Source: Candidatus Woesearchaeota archaeon
Lineage (GTDB): Archaea; Nanobdellota; Nanobdellia; Woesearchaeales; JAHWHD01
Assembly: GCA_019323525.1 (NCBI GenBank)
Contig: JAHWHD010000050.1
Location: forward strand, 1 to 8,502
DNA: 8,502 bases
Direction: 5' to 3'
The number at the start of each line of letters is the position of its first letter. Within the stretch, counting starts at the first letter, position 1. Positions 6,296 to 8,502 of the stretch are shown one piece after another. The position numbers and the translations under genes were made by a program. The notes under the pieces were generated by a model. That model worked only from the letters and a program-made list of their open reading frames with translations. It was not told the origin of the DNA and ran no database searches.

Positions 6296-7168
6296 ATGTA
6301 TAAATCAATTAAAAGATACTTTCTTCCTGCATTTGCAGGGTTTGCTTTAGCAGGGAATGTTATGGCTGCTGAGGTTGAGATACCTGCAGTAGAACTTCCT
6401 CTTGGAAAGACAAAACAGATACAGCATCATGATAACAGTTTCCAGAAGGTTGTCAATGATTATGCTGATAAGGTTAAAGTCTCTTTTAAAGATAAAATAA
6501 AGGACGGGGTTCTTACGCATAAAGAGCAGGATGAATTGTTAGGTATGTATAATGTTCCTATAGAGAAAAAAGATGAATGGGGCTTTGCCAGAACGTTCAG
6601 CCACGGCCTAACATGGTTTGATGAAGGTAGTAAACCGTACAGTAACCTTAAAGCTTTGCTTGAGGAGAGCAAAACTTTAGAGAGCGCTGAAAAAAGTGCT
6701 ATGCTTGAAGAGGCTCTTGAACTTAATGGTTACAGGGTAAAGGTTCCTAGGTTTAAGGTCTACACTCCTAAGAAGATGAAGGTTTCTGGTGAAAGAGAGA
6801 ATTATTTCACTAGTAATAAAGTTCCTGTCAAGCTGCTTGCAAAGTATATTGATGACGGTCTTTTTTTCAGGAGAGAACAGAGAGAGTTAGATGATATCCT
6901 TGATAAGCTCGAAGGGTTAAACGCTCCAGGGGTTAACGCGCTTCGCACGAACATCTTCAACAATATCACAAGGAAAGGCGGGGATGGACTTGTCAATTCA
7001 CTTAAACCGTACAATGTTTCTGTGGATACTCTATGGAGTGGAGAAACCGGGTGGGGTATTATGATGTTGTTTGGTTTTATTGCATTTGGTATAATGCCTG
7101 CTGTTGCATTCAGCAGCTATCAAGATGCTAAGGAAGCCCAGATAAATGCAATGGCAAGAAGAAGGTAG
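6296..7168 (+). CDS. Exported, C-terminally anchored protein with an internal duplication
   Basis: 290 residues, family not recognised. A signal peptide (basic MYKSIKR, then hydrophobic FLPAFAGFALAGNVMA) probably ends at the AMA-AE site near residue 24. The bulk is hydrophilic and helical. One membrane helix (about 252-275, GWGIMMLFGFIAFGIMPAVA) lies near the end, followed by a short tail ending MARRR. This predicts an outside domain anchored at its C-terminus. Two segments resemble each other: IKDGVLTHKEQDEL (68-81) and IDDGLFFRREQREL (185-198), sharing I-x-D-G-x5-E-Q-x-E-L, which suggests an ancient duplication of a small helical unit. It has its own leaderless-type promoter. The stop codon directly touches the stop of the convergent downstream gene. 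Confidence 0.75.
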   Translation: MYKSIKRYFLPAFAGFALAGNVMAAEVEIPAVELPLGKTKQIQHHDNSFQKVVNDYADKVKVSFKDKIKDGVLTHKEQDELLGMYNVPIEKKDEWGFARTFSHGLTWFDEGSKPYSNLKALLEESKTLESAEKSAMLEEALELNGYRVKVPRFKVYTPKKMKVSGERENYFTSNKVPVKLLAKYIDDGLFFRREQRELDDILDKLEGLNAPGVNALRTNIFNNITRKGGDGLVNSLKPYNVSVDTLWSGETGWGIMMLFGFIAFGIMPAVAFSSYQDAKEAQINAMARRR

Positions 7169-7187
7169 TTATTTTAATTTGTTAATT
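7169..7187 (+). terminator. Possible T-rich terminator of the anchored-protein gene
   Basis: The plus strand turns T-rich (TTATTTTAATTTG and onward) straight after the stop at 7166-7168. This lies inside the 3' end of the convergent glycosylase gene, so the two transcripts probably overlap. No hairpin is visible. Confidence 0.35.
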
Positions 7188-7585
7188 AGATCTTCGTTAG
7201 ACAACTTCTTCCTATAATAACTATAATAATTTGGTTTTAGGTTTAGTTTTTGTGTCAACCGTTTTTTTATGGTTTCCATATCTGTCTTTTTAGGTTTCCA
7301 GTCGTTCTTTAGCTCTTTTGGAAACTTTGATAATGAGATTGTCTTTTTTGGTTTAAAGCCGCGTTTTCTCATTTCTTTTTTTAATATTTCATGACGTTTC
7401 TTTAAGTACACTAACTTATTCTTGAAAAATGAGATATGGCCTTTGCCAAGCACATACTTCTCTGGCATGTACTTAATGTGGGGATGTTTCCTTACATAGC
7501 CAAAGAACTTTAGGATCTCGTTGTACTCTGCTATAAGGTGCTGGTCTGCAAGTTTTTTTGGAGAGATTAGGTTGATTCTTACCAT
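7169..7585 (-). CDS. T4 endonuclease V (DenV)-like pyrimidine-dimer DNA glycosylase/AP lyase
   Basis: 138 residues, the same size as T4 endonuclease V (138). The N-terminus aligns without gaps: MVRINL...LADQHLIAEYNE against T4 MTRINL...LADQHLMAEYRE, followed by FGYVRKH, VLGKGHISFF and KNKLVYLKKRHEILKKEMRKRGF, with an aromatic patch near the C-terminus (YYSYYRK). In the T4 enzyme the N-terminal amine of residue 2 attacks the sugar at a UV-induced dimer and Glu23 assists. Here residue 2 is Val, whose Met should be removable, and E23 is conserved; T4 R22 and R26 are Asn and Lys. The role is repair of cyclobutane pyrimidine dimers. The start at 7585 is fixed by this mechanism and by a TATA box centred 26 bases upstream. 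An ATG at 7648 would add 21 residues that bury the nucleophile. The C-terminus is very basic. Confidence 0.93.
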   Translation of the reverse strand: MVRINLISPKKLADQHLIAEYNEILKFFGYVRKHPHIKYMPEKYVLGKGHISFFKNKLVYLKKRHEILKKEMRKRGFKPKKTISLSKFPKELKNDWKPKKTDMETIKKRLTQKLNLKPNYYSYYRKKLSNEDLINKLK

Positions 7586-7587
7586 AA

Positions 7588-7628
7588 TAAAAAGACAAAA
7601 GTATTGATTTATATTGTTTGTCTTTTTA
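7588..7628. repeat. Perfect 12-bp inverted repeat bracketing the glycosylase TATA box
   Basis: TAAAAAGACAAA (7588-7599) is the exact reverse complement of TTTGTCTTTTTA (7617-7628), with a 17-base spacer that contains the minus-strand TATA box. The left arm lies just before the predicted transcript start and the right arm over the TFB-binding region. A protein bound to both arms would block initiation. It is not transcribed with the gene, so it is not an RNA hairpin of that mRNA. Confidence 0.75.
7607..7615 (-). promoter_or_regulatory. TATA box of the pyrimidine-dimer glycosylase gene
   Basis: The minus strand reads AATATAAAT. It is centred at 7611, 26 bases upstream of the ATG at 7585, and no ribosome binding site intervenes. 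Confidence 0.65.
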
Positions 7629-7671
7629 AATGTAGTAGAGAAAAACAATAACCAATGGCCTCTACTACATT
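7629..7671. repeat. Second perfect 12-bp inverted repeat, abutting the first
   Basis: AATGTAGTAGAG (7629-7640) is the exact reverse complement of CTCTACTACATT (7660-7671), with a 19-base spacer. It begins on the base after the first repeat ends, and its right arm ends 9 bases before the proS TATA box. The sequence is unrelated to the first repeat, but the geometry is nearly the same (arm centres 29 and 31 bases apart, about three helical turns). An operator for divergent control is the simplest reading. Confidence 0.75.
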
Positions 7672-7680
7672 AACGTAATA

Positions 7681-7688
7681 TTTATAAA
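7681..7688 (+). promoter_or_regulatory. TATA box of proS
   Basis: TTTATAAA is centred about 29 bases before the ATG at 7713. A second AT-rich match, TATATAAAA at 7698-7706, is too close to that ATG to drive a transcript that includes it. Confidence 0.55.
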
Positions 7689-7712
7689 CCATTTACATAT
7701 ATAAAACCTTTT

Positions 7713-8502
7713 ATGGCAAAGAAATCGAAGCAGGGTTTGACTGTGAAAAGAGACGATGATTTTAGTGAATGGTTTACACAGCTTATACAGAAGGCTGACC
7801 TGGCTGATTATACCGATGTTTCTGGGTGCATAGTTTTCAAGCCAAGGATATGGGCTGTATGGGAGAAGATACGCGATGAGGTTGATAAACGGTTAAAGCC
7901 AATGGGTGTAAAGAATGTTTATTTTCCTATGTTCATACCTGAAAAGTTTCTGTCAATGGAACAGGAGCATGTTGAAGGGTTTGCGCCTGAGGTTGCATGG
8001 GTGACTCATGCTGGAGAGACAAAGTTAAATGAAAGGTTAGCTGTACGTCCTACATCTGAAACTATAATGTATCCTTCATACTCAAAATGGGTTCGTTCTC
8101 ATAGGGATTTACCTATACTGTTCAACCAGTGGAGCAATGTGGTAAGATGGGAGTTCAAGCACGCTACACCTCTTATGAGGACAAGAGAATTCGTTTTCAA
8201 TGAAGGCCATACATGTTTTGCAACTGAGAAAGAAGCTCTTGCTGAGCAGGACAGGATAATTGGCATGTACACAGATATCTGCGAGAATTATCTAGCACTT
8301 CCTTTTTACCTAGGCAAGAAGAGCGAGAAAGAGAAGTTTGCAGGTGCTGTGTTTACTGTTTCGATGGAGTTTCTTTTGCCTAACGGCAAAGCTGCGCAAG
8401 GACCTGATTTTCATCATGACGGACAGAACTTTGCAAAAGCATACAATATCAAGTTTTTAGATAAGGATGAAAAAGAACAGTATGCTTGGCAGAATACATG
8501 GG
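7713..8502 (+). CDS. proS: Prolyl-tRNA synthetase, archaeal/eukaryotic type (3' end cut by the window)
   Basis: The first 263 residues of an enzyme usually near 480. It charges tRNA-Pro with proline in the cytoplasm, using ATP. The class II core is plain: DFSEWFTQLIQKADLADYTDVSGCIVF with the first motif region (16-75), the proline-binding RPTSE loop (112-116), and motif 2 NVVRWEFKHATPLMRTREF (142-160), followed by NEGHT (163-167). The absence of the bacterial editing insertion after motif 2 marks the archaeal/eukaryotic type. Two places differ from the consensus I know: FNEGHT where WQEGHT is usual, and GPDFHHDGQNF (230-240) where a TSHxLGQNF-like stretch is usual. I read these as lineage variation. 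The start has no ribosome binding site and fits a leaderless mRNA. The gene is divergent from the DNA-repair glycosylase and shares its inverted-repeat region. Confidence 0.95.
   Translation, partial: MAKKSKQGLTVKRDDDFSEWFTQLIQKADLADYTDVSGCIVFKPRIWAVWEKIRDEVDKRLKPMGVKNVYFPMFIPEKFLSMEQEHVEGFAPEVAWVTHAGETKLNERLAVRPTSETIMYPSYSKWVRSHRDLPILFNQWSNVVRWEFKHATPLMRTREFVFNEGHTCFATEKEALAEQDRIIGMYTDICENYLALPFYLGKKSEKEKFAGAVFTVSMEFLLPNGKAAQGPDFHHDGQNFAKAYNIKFLDKDEKEQYAWQNTW

Noticed and set aside
7586..7648. N-terminal extension of the glycosylase from an ATG at 7648
   Set aside because: It overlaps the TATA box and inverted repeats, would sit upstream of the predicted transcript, and would bury the catalytic N-terminal amine. 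T4 homology begins exactly at 7585.
7588..7671. Riboswitch or terminator hairpin
   Set aside because: Both inverted repeats lie upstream of the predicted starts of both divergent transcripts, and the arms are separated by 17-19 bases rather than a tight loop.
7698..7706. TATATAAAA as the proS TATA box
   Set aside because: Only about 11 bases upstream of the ATG; transcription would begin inside the gene, after the start needed for the conserved N-terminus.
1..8502. CRISPR arrays, insertion sequences, attachment sites or replication origins
   Set aside because: No regularly spaced repeats, transposase, integrase or long terminal repeats were seen. The only long perfect repeats found are the two inverted repeats at 7588-7671.

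Overview
The window looks archaeal, probably from a small-genome, AT-rich (DPANN-like) lineage; that lineage guess is an inference. The support is a tRNA gene interrupted by intron(s) of the bulge-helix-bulge kind, an archaeal/eukaryotic-type prolyl-tRNA synthetase, and a repeated promoter layout in which a TTTATAA- or TTTAAAA-like box sits about 25-29 bases upstream of a start codon with no ribosome binding site (leaderless mRNA). Genes inside operons instead carry GAGG/AAGGA Shine-Dalgarno sequences about 7 bases before ATG.

Layout. Left edge: the first 18 codons of a minus-strand gene (1-55), divergent from a radical SAM enzyme with a degenerate B12-binding-like domain (127-1464). An unrecognised helical protein with an acidic tail follows (1505-2119), then tRNA-Arg(UCG) (2155-2275). 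Next is a tight three-gene operon with ATGA overlaps (2316-4968): an exported beta-rich protein, a membrane-anchored class III adenylate/guanylate cyclase, and a five-helix Yip1-like membrane protein. A CPA2-type Na+/H+ antiporter (5028-6236) and an exported, C-terminally anchored protein with an internal duplication (6296-7168) come after it. The right end has a minus-strand T4 endonuclease V-like pyrimidine-dimer glycosylase (7169-7585), divergent from proS (7713 to the window edge).

How the parts may work together. The cyclase keeps all the expected catalytic residues and the C-terminal tail seen in bacterial CHASE2-type cyclases, but has no extracellular sensor domain of its own. The exported protein encoded just upstream, with overlapping codons, could supply that sensor, giving an envelope-sensing cyclic-nucleotide module; this is inference. 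The divergent region between the DNA-repair glycosylase and proS holds two perfect 12-bp inverted repeats that abut each other exactly, one of them bracketing the glycosylase TATA box. This looks like an operator.

The observations I rate highest are the tRNA with two probable introns, the twin inverted repeats, the bacterial-style cyclase operon in an archaeon, and the glycosylase whose catalytic N-terminal amine fixes its start codon.
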